Assembly (NCBI RefSeq): GCF_006152115.1
Contig: NZ_VDFU01000001.1
Coordinates: 186,001 to 250,000, forward strand
Source of the DNA: Rubellimicrobium rubrum
GTDB taxonomy: Bacteria; Pseudomonadota; Alphaproteobacteria; Rhodobacterales; Rhodobacteraceae
DNA length: 64,000 nucleotides
Reading direction: 5' to 3'
Positions 1-8,891 of the stretch are shown piece by piece. Under the pieces are notes generated by a model. The model made no database searches. It was not told the origin of the DNA and saw only the letters and a program-made list of their open reading frames with translations. Within the stretch, counting starts at the first letter, position 1. The number at the start of each line of letters is the position of its first letter. The position numbers were made by a program, and so were the translations under genes.

Positions 1-1415
1 GGCCCGTGATCCAGCACCCCCGCCGGGATCACAGCCGTCCCGAAGGACGGCAGGAACAGCGTCCAAACCCAGACCGCCGCTCCGAGAAGGAGACCCGCCG
101 CCGCGCCGCCTGCCGTGCCGCCGCGCCAGAAGATGCCCCCGAGCATCGCGGGCAGGATCTGCGCCACGCCGGCAAAGGCGATGAGCCCAATGGCCGAAAG
201 CGCCACACCCGACCCGGTGAGTTGAAAGTAGATGTAGCCCAGCGACAGCACCCCCCCGACCGAGACCCGCCGCGCCAGGAGGATCGTGCCCCGCAGGTCG
301 CGCGACACCGCATCGGGCTCGCGGGTGGACAGCCAGAGCGGTGCCACGATGTGGTTGGACACCATGGTCGCCAGCGCGATCGTGGCGACGATCACCATGG
401 ACGTCGCCGAGGAGAACCCCCCGAGGAAGGCCAACAGGGCGAGGCCGCCATGTCCTTCCGAGATGGGCAGGGCCAGCACGAAAAGGTCGGGGTTCGACCC
501 AGAGGGCAGCCGCTCCAGGCCCACGACGGCGATGGGTACGACGAACAGGCTCATAAGCAGCACGTAGAGCGGGAAGGCCCAACTCGCGACGGCAAGGTGC
601 CGGTCGTCGTCGTTCTCCACCACCAAGACGTGGAACATGCGCGGCAGGGTCAGGAAGGCAGCCCCCGACAGGAGCGTGAGCCCGACCCAACGGCCGCCGT
701 CGCCCTGCCACATCGGCACGTCGGACGCGTCGATCCGCGCAAGCGTCCCTGACAAGCCGCCCCCCAGTCCCCAGACCACGAATGCGCCGACCGCAAGCAG
801 CGCAAAGAGCTTGACCACGGCTTCGACGGCGATGGCCATGACGATGCCGTGGTGCCGTTCGGACGGATCGAGGTTGCGAGTGCCGAAAAGGATCGTGAAC
901 ACCGCAAGGCCCACGGCCGTCCAAAGCGCCACGAACTCCACATCGGTCGATCCGCCTGGCATGCCTTCGGTGAAGGCCGCAAAGGTGAGCGAAATGGATT
1001 GGAGCTGCAGCGCGATGTAGGGCGTGACGCCCGCCACCGCGATCAGGGTAACAAGAGCCCCGATCCATGGCGACTTGCCGAAACGGGAGGACACGAGGTC
1101 GGCGATGGAGGTGATCCGCTGGGCGCGGCCGATCCGCACCAGCTTGCGCAGGACCCACCACCAGCCGATCATCACGAGGCTCGGCCCCAGATAGATGGTC
1201 AGGTATTCGAGACCGGACCGCGCGGCGTATCCAACCGCACCGTAGAAGGTCCAGGCCGTGCAGTAGATCGACAGCGACAACGTATAGATGAGAGGAGAGC
1301 GCAGCCAGACGCTGCTGCCGGCATCGGCCCGACGCTCGGCGGCAAAGGCTACGGCGAACAGGACCGCTACGTAGCCCAGCGACACTGCCACCAGCGTATC
1401 GAAGGTCAGCGTCAT
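1..1415 (-). CDS. CbrA-like sodium:solute symporter-family sensor, 3' end outside window
   Basis: The reading frame is open from an ATG at 1415 to the window edge, giving about 471 residues without a stop. It encodes many hydrophobic segments of the SSS (sodium/solute symporter) fold. The early segment with YTLSLSIYCTAWTFYG and the later GGFSSATSMVIV resemble the transporter half of CbrA-type proteins, where this domain is fused to PAS and histidine kinase domains. The fusion itself cannot be seen because the C-terminus is outside. The ATG overlaps the stop of the preceding small gene (ATGA), so the two are probably translationally coupled. The neighbouring receiver gene supports a signalling role. 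The alternative is a plain acetate/proline-type permease. Confidence 0.8.
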   Translation of the reverse strand, partial: MTLTFDTLVAVSLGYVAVLFAVAFAAERRADAGSSVWLRSPLIYTLSLSIYCTAWTFYGAVGYAARSGLEYLTIYLGPSLVMIGWWWVLRKLVRIGRAQRITSIADLVSSRFGKSPWIGALVTLIAVAGVTPYIALQLQSISLTFAAFTEGMPGGSTDVEFVALWTAVGLAVFTILFGTRNLDPSERHHGIVMAIAVEAVVKLFALLAVGAFVVWGLGGGLSGTLARIDASDVPMWQGDGGRWVGLTLLSGAAFLTLPRMFHVLVVENDDDRHLAVASWAFPLYVLLMSLFVVPIAVVGLERLPSGSNPDLFVLALPISEGHGGLALLAFLGGFSSATSMVIVATIALATMVSNHIVAPLWLSTREPDAVSRDLRGTILLARRVSVGGVLSLGYIYFQLTGSGVALSAIGLIAFAGVAQILPAMLGGIFWRGGTAGGAAAGLLLGAAVWVWTLFLPSFGTAVIPAGVLDHG

Positions 1416-1696
1416 GCCGACGGATCCCGCCCGTCCTCGTCCGCGTCGTCCTCCGTGTCGCGCCGCAGAAGCCGCGACAGGAGGTTCGCCCCGGCAATGA
1501 GGCCCGCCCAGACCGCAAACACATAGATCAGCGCCACCGAGTTGCCGACTCCGCCCGGCTGATCCGAGCGGGTCCAGAGCAGCGGTACCACCAGCAGCAC
1601 GACGCCCAGGACCGGCAGCAGCCGCGCCGCGTCCCTGACTCGCCGCCGTCGATAGCCGGCAGGCGGCAGGAACACGGGTCGATGGGCACGCGCCAT
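1412..1696 (-). CDS. Small two-segment membrane protein coupled to the CbrA-like gene
   Basis: This 94-residue protein has a basic N-terminus, two hydrophobic segments (about residues 25-41 and 52-74) and an acidic C-terminal tail. Its stop overlaps the start of the downstream transporter/sensor gene by four bases. It begins five bases after the receiver gene. I do not recognise a named family. Small membrane proteins encoded immediately before SSS transporters or CbrA-type sensors are known (DUF4212-type subunits, CbrX), and the position suggests a similar partner role, but that is inference. Confidence 0.65.
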   Translation of the reverse strand: MARAHRPVFLPPAGYRRRRVRDAARLLPVLGVVLLVVPLLWTRSDQPGGVGNSVALIYVFAVWAGLIAGANLLSRLLRRDTEDDADEDGRDPSA

Positions 1697-1701
1697 GGCC
1701 C

Positions 1702-2070
1702 TCAGCCTCCCGCGAGCCGTCGCACCTCGGCCACGATCTCGGAGTTGGCAAAGGGCTTCGTCATGAACTCGGTCGCGCCTAGCCGCATGGCCAGTTCGCG
1801 GTCCTTCTCCTGCCCACGCGCGGTCAGCATCAGGACCGGAACGCTCGCCGTGTCCGGATCAGCTCGCAGGTCGCGCAGGATGTCGAAGCCCGACCGTCCT
1901 GGCAGCATGGCATCGAGCACGACGACCTCGGGCGAGCCGTTCTTGACCCGCGCGGCCGCCGTCGCTCCGTCGGCGTGCGTGTGCACCGTCCAGCCGTCGC
2001 GCGTCAGGATGAAGCTCAGGGCTTCGATGATGTTGGGCTCATCTTCGATGAGCAGCACACGACGCGCCAC
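1702..2070 (-). CDS. Single-domain response regulator
   Basis: The protein is a stand-alone receiver domain of 122 residues with no output domain. The acidic pair follows LLIE near residue 9, the phospho-acceptor is Asp53 in VVLDAMLPG, the conserved Thr lies in MLTARG, and the Lys is in the KPF motif. A TTG start at 2085 is possible, but the GTG at 2070 is preferred because GGGAGGAGA lies just upstream. It sits between an ScfR-like regulator and the CbrA-like sensor gene, so it is probably the partner or a phosphate shuttle of that sensor. Confidence 0.88.
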   Translation of the reverse strand: MARRVLLIEDEPNIIEALSFILTRDGWTVHTHADGATAAARVKNGSPEVVVLDAMLPGRSGFDILRDLRADPDTASVPVLMLTARGQEKDRELAMRLGATEFMTKPFANSEIVAEVRRLAGG

Positions 2071-2133
2071 AGGTCTCCTCCCCAAGGCCCGGCTGAACTG
2101 ACTATCGCGGTCCTGGGGACGGCTGTCAAAGAC

Positions 2134-3417
2134 TCAGAGTTCCCCACGCAGGATCGATGGTTCCCGCCGCGCCGGACAGGATCTGCGGGGGCAAATGCGG
2201 CAGGTGGGCCCGACGTGGCGCTCTGTCGGCTGGACCTCGGGCGCGGCTGGCGTCAGGAGCATCGTTCCCTCGATCAGACCGGGCGAGTCCCAGTCCGGTA
2301 CCTCCCGAGGCGAGGCCACCGCATGGCACAGGAAGCGGGGAGCGTTCTGCCCCGGCAAGACCGCATGGGCGCGCACCCCTTGGCCTGGTCGCGCCAGCGC
2401 CTCGAACAAAGGCCAGAGCGGACAGCCCGCAGCACGCGGCAACGTCACACCCTCGAGCGGCTTGAGGTGAGTGATCGTGCCGCTGGCATCGCAGATCGCG
2501 AGACCCATGGGCGGATGCCCCATCCCCGCCGGCAAGGCGGCAAGCCGCCTCAGGACCTGAGGCAGGGACACGCCAAAACGCCGGGCCAGGGGCGCGGGAT
2601 CATGGGCGGCCTGCTGGGCGGCCGACGAGAACGCATCCAAGGGCAGCGCCCTCGCATCCTCGGCATAACGACGGACCCAGGCGCGGACTAGATCGCCCGC
2701 CGCGCCGTCGGGAAGGTCCACTGGCAGTCCTCCGCTCTCGACCTCGGGGATGTGGTGGTCGCGGGCGTTCAGCCACCGCTCGGCCTCCTCTACAGCGCTG
2801 ACCGAAGGCGGAAGCGTCGTCGCGGGCGCCTCGAGGAACCGGACGAGCGCCCGGCTGGCCTGCGCCAGCGCTTCGCTATCGGCCCTGATGTTGCCCAGGA
2901 AGCGATTCTGCCAGTCGCGGTCGAGGTCGGGATTCTCGGCCAGGATGCCTGAGGTCGCCCGGATGGCGGTCACGCCCGATATCACCTGATGCAACGCCTG
3001 AGCCAGGTCAGGGTCATAACTCAGGCGTCCCGACAACTCGGTCACGCGGCCTTCCAGCACCTCGACCCTGGCAGCCTGCGCCGCCACAAGCGCGGCCCAT
3101 CCGGGGAAGCGGTCCGCGAACTCCTGCACGCGCTCCACTTCGGGATGCGGGCGGGCCAGATCGGGCACCGCCGCTACCGCTGCCCGAAGGCTGCGCAGGC
3201 GATTGCCGTCCGAGGCCTCGCCCAACGCGGTGGGATCCAGATCGAGAGCGCGGGCGATATCGGCCAGGAGCTTGCCAGCGATGCGACGGCGTCCGTGCTC
3301 GATCAGGTTCAGGTAAGACGGTGAGATGCCGACCCCTGCCGCGAGTTCGGCCTGACGCAGGCCGCAGACCTGCCGCCGGTCACGGATGCGAGAGCCGATC
3401 GAAGCGTGGTCGGGCAT
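2134..3417 (-). CDS. XRE-family transcriptional regulator with ScfR-like C-terminal domain
   Basis: Residues about 8-62 form an XRE helix-turn-helix (RQAELAAGVGISPSYLNLIE). The C-terminus carries a conserved Cys cluster (CRICPRRSCPARREP) typical of ScfR/RamB regulators, which control acetate, propionate and short-chain acyl-CoA metabolism. At 427 residues it is slightly short for the family. The usual IrrE-like middle domain is present in outline, but I see no HEXXH motif. AAGGAGGAG lies just before the ATG. Position upstream of a receiver and a CbrA-like transporter/sensor suggests a carbon-source control module. The ligand is unknown. Confidence 0.82.
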   Translation of the reverse strand: MPDHASIGSRIRDRRQVCGLRQAELAAGVGISPSYLNLIEHGRRRIAGKLLADIARALDLDPTALGEASDGNRLRSLRAAVAAVPDLARPHPEVERVQEFADRFPGWAALVAAQAARVEVLEGRVTELSGRLSYDPDLAQALHQVISGVTAIRATSGILAENPDLDRDWQNRFLGNIRADSEALAQASRALVRFLEAPATTLPPSVSAVEEAERWLNARDHHIPEVESGGLPVDLPDGAAGDLVRAWVRRYAEDARALPLDAFSSAAQQAAHDPAPLARRFGVSLPQVLRRLAALPAGMGHPPMGLAICDASGTITHLKPLEGVTLPRAAGCPLWPLFEALARPGQGVRAHAVLPGQNAPRFLCHAVASPREVPDWDSPGLIEGTMLLTPAAPEVQPTERHVGPTCRICPRRSCPARREPSILRGEL

Positions 3418-3575
3418 GGACTCCTCCTTGCAGGTGGAACGAGGTTGAGCACGCCCCCAAGGGATTTACCAACATGAACGATAGCTTGAGCATCCTCCTG
3501 CGACATTAAGACTTCATCAACGCCCGGTTCGCTATCCCCAACCGGGGAGGCTGCTGTCTCGTGTGGGAGTTGATC

Positions 3576-4157
3576 ATGGACATCTCTGTTACTTCCGTTG
3601 CCCCGCGCCATGTCGCGGATCTCCGGCCGACGGCCGATGCCGCGGCGACCGCAAGGATCACGGCTCCGCCTTTGGCGATTGCGCAGGCACCCGTGGTCGC
3701 CCCCGCCTCGCCCCAGCAGGGGGCTCTGGTCGTGAAGGGCCTCATCGAAGCAGGAGTGGCGGTCGGTTCCGCAAGCGGGGCCACTGCCACCGAGACGAAG
3801 AATGCGCCGCCCCGGGTGCTTAAGCCCTTCGGGTTGCACATGCTCCCGTATAACGAACCGCGCCACGAAGCGGCGGAGCGCCAAGAGGCCGAACTGGCGG
3901 CCCAACTCGAGGTCGCTGCAAGCAAGTCCAACATGATCGAGTCCGAGCCGCAGGAGACCCGCAGCGAGGACCCGGTGCCGCGGGATGTTGTCCTTGACCC
4001 GACCGAGCTTGCCGAGGCGAAGGAGGGGCTCTTTCCGCGCCCTGGTGTGCCGGAACCGGCAGCCGTCTCAGAGGAAACCGGTCCGGTGTCTGTCACGCCC
4101 CCGGCCGATGAGCCGACCCCGCCGCGCCAGACTGCGTCAGATCCTGCGAAGCCATAG
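3576..4157 (+). CDS. Hypothetical Ala/Pro/Glu-rich protein
   Basis: This 193-residue protein is low-complexity, rich in Ala, Pro, Glu and Thr, with no membrane segment or signal peptide. The only ordered-looking part is a central stretch (residues about 85-115) containing LKPFGLHMLPYNEP followed by a charged helix rich in Glu, Ala and Gln. I do not recognise the family. The ATG at 3576 follows GGGAG; a GTG five codons upstream is also open. It is divergent from the ScfR-like gene and precedes accB, but the 205-base gap argues against shared function. Confidence 0.6.
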   Translation: MDISVTSVAPRHVADLRPTADAAATARITAPPLAIAQAPVVAPASPQQGALVVKGLIEAGVAVGSASGATATETKNAPPRVLKPFGLHMLPYNEPRHEAAERQEAELAAQLEVAASKSNMIESEPQETRSEDPVPRDVVLDPTELAEAKEGLFPRPGVPEPAAVSEETGPVSVTPPADEPTPPRQTASDPAKP

Positions 4158-4362
4158 CAAAGCGCAAGCCCCCCCTGGTCGGAGCGGCCCGCCCCACCAT
4201 CTCCCCAGACGGGCTGGGCCCGAGCGCACGGTGGCGGCTTTCCAGAGCCCGATGCGTGCCCTATAAGCCCTGTTCAACCGGCCATTGGCGGCTCCGGCAG
4301 CGTCCGGCCCCATGGAGTCGGACAATGGCCGCGAGACGGCTGCGGGGCAAGGCGAAGGACAC

Positions 4363-4863
4363 ATGAGCGACAAGACCACCACCGAAAGCGACGTGAACTT
4401 CATTCGGGCCTTGGCGGAGCTTCTGCGAGCGAACGACCTGAACGAACTCGAGGTCAAGCGGGAATACGGCGATAACGACCGTTTGAACGTCCGCGTGTCG
4501 CGCGGCGCTGTCTATGTCGCGCCGCCCCCGGTCGCCGCTGCTCCTCAAGCCGCTGCCGGACCGGCGCTCCCGGCCGCATCCGCTCCTGCAGCGGCGGCAT
4601 CGTCGTCGGGGGGCGACCCGGCCTCGCATCCGGGGGCGGTCACCTCGCCCATGGTGGGCACCGTGTATCTCCAAGGGGAGCCAGGCTCCGCGCCCTTCGT
4701 ATCCGTGGGCCAATCGGTCAAGGTCGGTGACACCCTCCTGATCATCGAAGCGATGAAGACCATGAACCAGATCCCTGCGTCCCATGCCGGGGTGGTCAAG
4801 CGCATCCTTGTCGAGGATGGGGCCCCGGTCGAATACGGTGCCCCCCTCATGATCATCGAGTAA
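4363..4863 (+). CDS. accB: Biotin carboxyl carrier protein of acetyl-CoA carboxylase
   Basis: This is the biotinylated carrier subunit of acetyl-CoA carboxylase, the first committed step of fatty acid synthesis. It is 166 residues long. An N-terminal helical domain is followed by an Ala/Pro-rich linker (about 54-85) and the C-terminal biotinyl domain with EAMKTMN, biotin attachment at Lys132. The ATG at 4363 is chosen over one at 4285 because MSDK.. begins the conserved region. accC follows after five bases. The aroQ gene often found upstream in proteobacteria is absent here. Confidence 0.95.
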   Translation: MSDKTTTESDVNFIRALAELLRANDLNELEVKREYGDNDRLNVRVSRGAVYVAPPPVAAAPQAAAGPALPAASAPAAAASSSGGDPASHPGAVTSPMVGTVYLQGEPGSAPFVSVGQSVKVGDTLLIIEAMKTMNQIPASHAGVVKRILVEDGAPVEYGAPLMIIE

Positions 4864-4868
4864 CCGCG

Positions 4869-6224
4869 ATGTTCGACAAGATCCTGATCGCCAACCGGGG
4901 CGAGATCGCGCTCCGGGTCGTGCGGGCCTGCCGCGAGATGGGCATCCAGTCCGTCGCGGTACACTCCACGGCCGACGCCGACGCGATGCACGTCCGCATG
5001 GCGGACGAGGCTATATGCATCGGCCCGCCGCCATCGTCGCAAAGCTACCTGAGTTTTCCCGCCATCATTTCGGCCTGCGAGATCACGGGCGCGCAGGCGA
5101 TCCACCCCGGCTATGGCTTCCTGTCCGAAAACGCCGCATTCGTGCAGGCAATCGAGGATCACGGCATCACCTTCATCGGCCCCACGGCCGAGCACATCCG
5201 GATCATGGGCGACAAGATCACCGCCAAGGAGACGATGAAGGCGCTAGGCGTACCCTGCGTTCCCGGCTCTGACGGCGGCGTGCCCACGCTTCAGGATGCC
5301 CGCCGCGTGGCCGAGCAGATCGGCTACCCAGTGATCATCAAGGCCACGGCGGGCGGCGGCGGACGCGGCATGAAGGTCGCGCACGACGCCGAAGAGCTTG
5401 AGACCGCCTTCATGACCGCACGGTCCGAGGCCAAGGCTGCCTTTGGCAACGACGAGGTTTACCTTGAGAAGTACCTTACCACGCCGCGCCACATTGAGGT
5501 GCAGGTCTTCGGCGACGGCAAGGGCCGGGCGGTGCATCTGGGGGAGCGGGACTGCTCGCTCCAGCGCCGCCACCAGAAGGTGCTGGAGGAGGCTCCAGGC
5601 CCTGTGATCACGCCCGCGTTGCGCGACCGCATCGGCCGCGTCTGTGCGGACGCCGTGGCGCGCATCAACTACATCGGCGCCGGCACCATCGAGTTCCTGT
5701 TTGAGAACGACGAGTTCTATTTCATCGAGATGAACACCCGCCTTCAGGTGGAGCATCCCGTGACCGAAGCGATCTTTGGCGTTGACCTCGTGCGCGAGCA
5801 GATCCGCGTGGCCTCCGGGCTACCCATGTCCTTCCGGCAGGAGGATCTGCGGATCAACGGGCACGCCATCGAGGTGCGGATCAACGCCGAGAAGATGCCG
5901 AACTTTGCTCCTTCCCCCGGCAAGATCACGCAATACCACGCGCCGGGCGGCTTGGGTGTACGAATGGATTCGGCCCTCTACGATGGCTACCGCATCCCGC
6001 CCTACTACGACTCCCTTGTGGCCAAACTCATCGTCCATGGGCGCGACCGGCCCGAGGCTCTGGCACGGCTGAACCGCGCCCTGGGCGAGTTGATCGTCGA
6101 TGGCATCGACACGACGATCCCGCTCTTCCACGCCTTGGTGGAGGATCCCGCGATCCAGCAGGGAACCTATGACATCCACTGGCTGGAGCGTTGGTTGAAG
6201 GAGAACGTGGTAGCCCCCGCGTGA
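4869..6224 (+). CDS. accC: Biotin carboxylase subunit of acetyl-CoA carboxylase
   Basis: The 451-residue protein carries out the ATP-dependent carboxylation of biotin on AccB. It starts with the family signature [15 protein letters not shown]. The glycine-rich ATP-grasp loop GGGGRGMK is near residue 165, and the catalytic region [14 protein letters not shown] lies near 288-301. Length matches the E. coli enzyme. It is co-transcribed with accB, and its stop codon overlaps the GTG start of aat. Confidence 0.97.
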   Translation: MFDKILIANRGEIALRVVRACREMGIQSVAVHSTADADAMHVRMADEAICIGPPPSSQSYLSFPAIISACEITGAQAIHPGYGFLSENAAFVQAIEDHGITFIGPTAEHIRIMGDKITAKETMKALGVPCVPGSDGGVPTLQDARRVAEQIGYPVIIKATAGGGGRGMKVAHDAEELETAFMTARSEAKAAFGNDEVYLEKYLTTPRHIEVQVFGDGKGRAVHLGERDCSLQRRHQKVLEEAPGPVITPALRDRIGRVCADAVARINYIGAGTIEFLFENDEFYFIEMNTRLQVEHPVTEAIFGVDLVREQIRVASGLPMSFRQEDLRINGHAIEVRINAEKMPNFAPSPGKITQYHAPGGLGVRMDSALYDGYRIPPYYDSLVAKLIVHGRDRPEALARLNRALGELIVDGIDTTIPLFHALVEDPAIQQGTYDIHWLERWLKENVVAPA

Positions 6225-6814
6225 GAGGCGAGGATCTCACTCCCGAGATCCTCCTCGCGGCCTATCGCCAGGGGGTCTTTCCCATGGCCGAAAGCCGGAG
6301 CGACCCGGACGTGTTCTGGGTCGATCCGCGCCGTCGCGGCATCCTGCCGTTGGACGGCATCCATGTCTCGCGCAGCCTTGCACGGACGCTGCGCCGGGGC
6401 TTGTTCCGCGTCACTCATGATGCCGCCTTTGACGATGTGGTCCAAGGCTGCGCCGATCGGACCGAGACGTGGATCAGCGGCACCATCGCCGCGCTTTATT
6501 CCGCGCTTCACGCCTGGGGCTACGCGCATTCTGTCGAGGTGTGGGAGAACGACGACCTGGTGGGTGGCGTCTACGGCGTTTGCATCGGCGCCGCATTTTT
6601 CGGTGAAAGCATGTTCTCGCGGCGGACGGACGCCTCCAAGGTAGCTCTGGTCCATCTTGTGGAGCATCTGCGCAGACAAGGCTTCGCCCTGTTCGACACG
6701 CAGTTCCTGACCCCTCATCTAGCCAGCCTGGGCGGCATCGAGATCAGCCGGGGCGAGTATCGCCGCCACTTGGCCGACGCGTTGACCCGCACTGCAAGCT
6801 TTATCCCTGAATGA
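6221..6814 (+). CDS. aat: Leucyl/phenylalanyl-tRNA--protein transferase
   Basis: Aat adds Leu or Phe to proteins with N-terminal Arg or Lys, marking them for ClpAP/ClpS degradation. The family signature is clear: [11 protein letters not shown] near the start, [19 protein letters not shown], and the GESMFSR...ASK segment. The GTG at 6221 overlaps the accC stop (GTGA); a TTG ten codons upstream is also open but would overlap accC more deeply. Length is 197 residues. A GC-rich inverted repeat lies just after the stop. Confidence 0.94.
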   Translation: MRGEDLTPEILLAAYRQGVFPMAESRSDPDVFWVDPRRRGILPLDGIHVSRSLARTLRRGLFRVTHDAAFDDVVQGCADRTETWISGTIAALYSALHAWGYAHSVEVWENDDLVGGVYGVCIGAAFFGESMFSRRTDASKVALVHLVEHLRRQGFALFDTQFLTPHLASLGGIEISRGEYRRHLADALTRTASFIPE

Positions 6815-6818
6815 GCAA

Positions 6819-6842
6819 CCGCCGGTCCCTGGGGACCGGCGG
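6819..6842 (+). terminator. GC-rich hairpin after aat
   Basis: Eleven bases at 6819-6829 pair with 6832-6842 (CCGCCGGTCCC against GGGACCGGCGG). It starts five bases after the aat stop. There is no T-run, so termination efficiency is uncertain. Confidence 0.5.
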
Positions 6843-6867
6843 CACCAGTTCGCCTGTGGGGGGCTTG

Positions 6868-7047
6868 TCAGTTCGACAATTTGCGATCTTTGATGAGCTG
6901 GTCAGCATCGGGGCGCCGGTTCCGGTCACTTCCGTTGGACTGCTGCGTCTGGCGGCTCACGCTTCCTGACGTTTCACCCTGGTGCGGGCGACTCATGTCG
7001 CGGTCCGTGCGGTTGTCGGGGCCAGTGCCTTGCTGCTTCTGAGCCAA
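6868..7047 (-). CDS. Small hydrophilic protein with TTG start
   Basis: This 59-residue ORF is below usual length cut-offs. It is highly polar, rich in Gln, Arg, Asp, Asn and Ser, with no hydrophobic segment, and is probably disordered. The start is a TTG preceded at ideal spacing by AAAGGAGG, one of the strongest ribosome binding sites in the window. An internal ATG at 6996 has no such site. It does not match a family I know. It lies downstream of DUF2155 on the same strand, 94 bases away. Confidence 0.55.
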   Translation of the reverse strand: MAQKQQGTGPDNRTDRDMSRPHQGETSGSVSRQTQQSNGSDRNRRPDADQLIKDRKLSN

Positions 7048-7141
7048 GGGCCGCCTCCTTTGCAGAACAGGGCCACGCGAGAAGCCCTGCATGGAGTCAA
7101 CCGTCGAAGGCCCTGCTCGCTCCGCCGAATGTTCGCTTTGG

Positions 7142-7561
7142 CTAGTCGGCCCCCAGGCAACGGAGCGCCCAGACATCGTAGCGTGAATGGTCCAGCGCAC
7201 TGAGCGCCGGGGCCGAGGCGATCAGCCAGCCTTCGAAGACGGCGGTGTCGTCGGGCTCGGTACGGATGCTGACCAGCACGAAGGCATCGCCCGCAGGGTT
7301 GTCGCCTGGAAAGCGGCAGTCCCCCATCACCACGGCCAGATTGCCAACGCTGCCCGATTCACCGTTGCGCAGATCAAGATCCGTGATGGTACCAGTGATC
7401 TTGTCGAGGACCCTTACGATCCCGCCCGGCGCCGAGACGGCGGCACTGGAGGCCTGCGTCTCAGGCACTGTGCCGCGGCTCGGTGGAGTGATCGACAGCG
7501 TATCCTGCGCGCCTGCAGGGGCAGCCAGACTCAGCGCGACCAGAAGGGAGCGCCGCATCAT
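7142..7561 (-). CDS. DUF2155 exported protein
   Basis: The 139-residue protein has an N-terminal signal peptide (MRRSLLVALSLAAPAGAQ) and a mature domain with GGIVRVLDKITGTITDLDL, the hallmark of DUF2155, an alphaproteobacterial periplasmic or outer-membrane-associated family of unknown biochemical role. Three cysteine or aromatic positions near the C-terminus (DCRFPGDNP, EGWLIAS, LRCL) also fit the family. Its ATG overlaps the mlaD stop (ATGA), so it is the distal gene of an NDUFA12-mlaD-DUF2155 operon. Confidence 0.85.
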   Translation of the reverse strand: MMRRSLLVALSLAAPAGAQDTLSITPPSRGTVPETQASSAAVSAPGGIVRVLDKITGTITDLDLRNGESGSVGNLAVVMGDCRFPGDNPAGDAFVLVSIRTEPDDTAVFEGWLIASAPALSALDHSRYDVWALRCLGAD

Positions 7562-8013
7562 GACGGCTGCTCGCTCCCGCCCGAAATGTACTGGAGAAGA
7601 AGTTGCAGAAGGCTCACCGCCCCTTGCGTGTCCACGATCTCGCCGCCGTCGGCCAGAGTGGTAAGGGAGCCGCCCGGCACGATCTCCACGAAGTTTCCGC
7701 CCAGGAGTCCCTCGCTCGCTACCACGGCCGAAGAATCGTCGGGGATGGGCACGTCGGCGTTGACGGTTAGCTCGGTCGTGGCCCGAAAGGTTTGGGGGTC
7801 CAGCGCAGTGTCGGTCACACTTCCGATCTTGACGCCCGCCAGCCGGACATCGGTCCCCAGCGACACCCCTTCGATGGAGCGGAAGCTCGCATTCAGGCGG
7901 ACACCCTCGGACGGGCCGCCAAGGCCTGTGGCCTGCGCGGCGTAGACAAGGAATCCGCCCGCGACCAGCACCACCAAGGCGCCAGTCAGCACTTCGACGG
8001 GGCTCTCGCGCAT
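7558..8013 (-). CDS. mlaD: MlaD-type MCE-domain lipid transport protein
   Basis: MlaD is the membrane-anchored periplasmic component of the Mla phospholipid transport system. The protein has one N-terminal membrane segment (about residues 8-29) followed by an MCE domain (GVRLNASFRSIEGVSLGTDVRLAGVKIG, later EGLLGGNFVEIVPGG). Length is 151 residues. The ATG at 8013 shares its A with the TAA of the upstream NDUFA12 gene. The ATPase and permease genes (mlaF, mlaE) are not in this window. Confidence 0.9.
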   Translation of the reverse strand: MRESPVEVLTGALVVLVAGGFLVYAAQATGLGGPSEGVRLNASFRSIEGVSLGTDVRLAGVKIGSVTDTALDPQTFRATTELTVNADVPIPDDSSAVVASEGLLGGNFVEIVPGGSLTTLADGGEIVDTQGAVSLLQLLLQYISGGSEQPS

Positions 8014-8396
8014 TACTTCGGAGTCCAGGCTTCGTAGTCGGTCCGGTCGACCGGATCCGTCCGGCGCAACGACCCAGGCGGCGCGTAGGCGTGGGGTGTG
8101 CCGGTCATGTTCGGCAACGAGGGCTTCTCCCAGAAACGGCGCACCGGCGGACGCTCGACGGGCGTTTCGTCCCAGGTGCGATGCAACCAGCCGAACCATT
8201 CGGTCGGAACACGCGACGCTTCGGCCTCGCCGTTGAAAATCACCCAGCGGCTCGAATCGTTCTTGGTGCGGTAGTAGATGTTGCCCAGGGCATCCTCGCC
8301 GACCTTGACGCCGTTGCGCGCTGTCCAGAGCTGCGTTCCCCAGGTCTGGCTATTCCACCAAGTGAATGTGCGCTTGAAGATGTCCAAGAATGTCAT
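8013..8396 (-). CDS. NADH:ubiquinone oxidoreductase NDUFA12-type accessory subunit
   Basis: The 127-residue protein matches the NDUFA12/B17.2 family, a supernumerary complex I subunit shared by mitochondria and alphaproteobacteria. Typical features are FTWWNSQTWGTQLWT, GNIYYR, RWVIFNGEAEASRVP and EWFGWLH. It has no membrane segment and should sit on the peripheral arm. It heads an operon with mlaD and DUF2155; this grouping is common in Rhodobacterales although no functional link is known. The nuo operon is elsewhere. Confidence 0.93.
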   Translation of the reverse strand: MTFLDIFKRTFTWWNSQTWGTQLWTARNGVKVGEDALGNIYYRTKNDSSRWVIFNGEAEASRVPTEWFGWLHRTWDETPVERPPVRRFWEKPSLPNMTGTPHAYAPPGSLRRTDPVDRTDYEAWTPK

Positions 8397-8459
8397 GAGG
8401 TGACTCCGCCGCTCCGAGCTTCAATGCCCCGGATGGCCGGGAGGGTCAATGTCGCCCCC

Positions 8460-8490
8460 ATGAAACCCCCACAAGCTCTGCGGGTTTCAT
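8460..8490 (-). terminator. Hairpin at the 3' end of the RidA-like gene
   Basis: ATGAAACCC at 8460-8468 pairs with GGGTTTCAT at 8482-8490, overlapping the stop codon of the minus-strand RidA-like gene. There is no downstream T-run, so this may be a weak terminator or an mRNA 3' stabiliser. Confidence 0.4.
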
Positions 8491-8882
8491 CCCGCATCGG
8501 GACAGCGGGCATCGACCTCGATCTCTATCTTGTGACGCGGATCAATGAGGCCGGCCTGAATCATCGTAGCGGCTGGCGGATTTCCCCCGAACGCAGCGGA
8601 CAGCATGGGCCAGCACGGCTCGAAGTCGGCCCGGTCCGGCAGGATGTAGCGCACCCGGACCACATCGGCCAAGGACGCTCCCGCCTCTTGGAGGGCTGCT
8701 TCGATGATGCGGAGAGCCGAAGCACATTGATCCTCGACCCGCTCGGGAATGGCGCCGGTCTCATGGTCGGTTCCCGTAGTTCCCGAGACGAAAATCCAGC
8801 CACTTGCCACGACCGCTCGGCAATAACCCACCCGAGGCTCCCAGGTGGAGTTGGTCGAGATGCGGCGAATGTCACTGGGCAT
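8487..8882 (-). CDS. RidA/YjgF-family protein lacking the usual active-site Arg
   Basis: This 131-residue protein has the YjgF/RidA fold signatures FVSGTTG, ADVVRVRYILPD and KIEIEVDA. RidA proper hydrolyses reactive enamines/imines and needs an Arg in a PARS(C/T)-like motif. Here the aligned segment reads PPAATMIQ, with Ala at that position. It therefore probably belongs to a Rid subgroup without imine deaminase activity. It lies nine bases after the SMR transporter gene and is likely co-transcribed with it. Confidence 0.85.
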   Translation of the reverse strand: MPSDIRRISTNSTWEPRVGYCRAVVASGWIFVSGTTGTDHETGAIPERVEDQCASALRIIEAALQEAGASLADVVRVRYILPDRADFEPCWPMLSAAFGGNPPAATMIQAGLIDPRHKIEIEVDARCPDAG

Positions 8883-8891
8883 GCCAAGTCT

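Noticed and set aside
7048-7150. EcfG promoter upstream of the small hydrophilic protein
   Set aside because: GCGAAC is present, but no CGTT lies at 16-17 bases.
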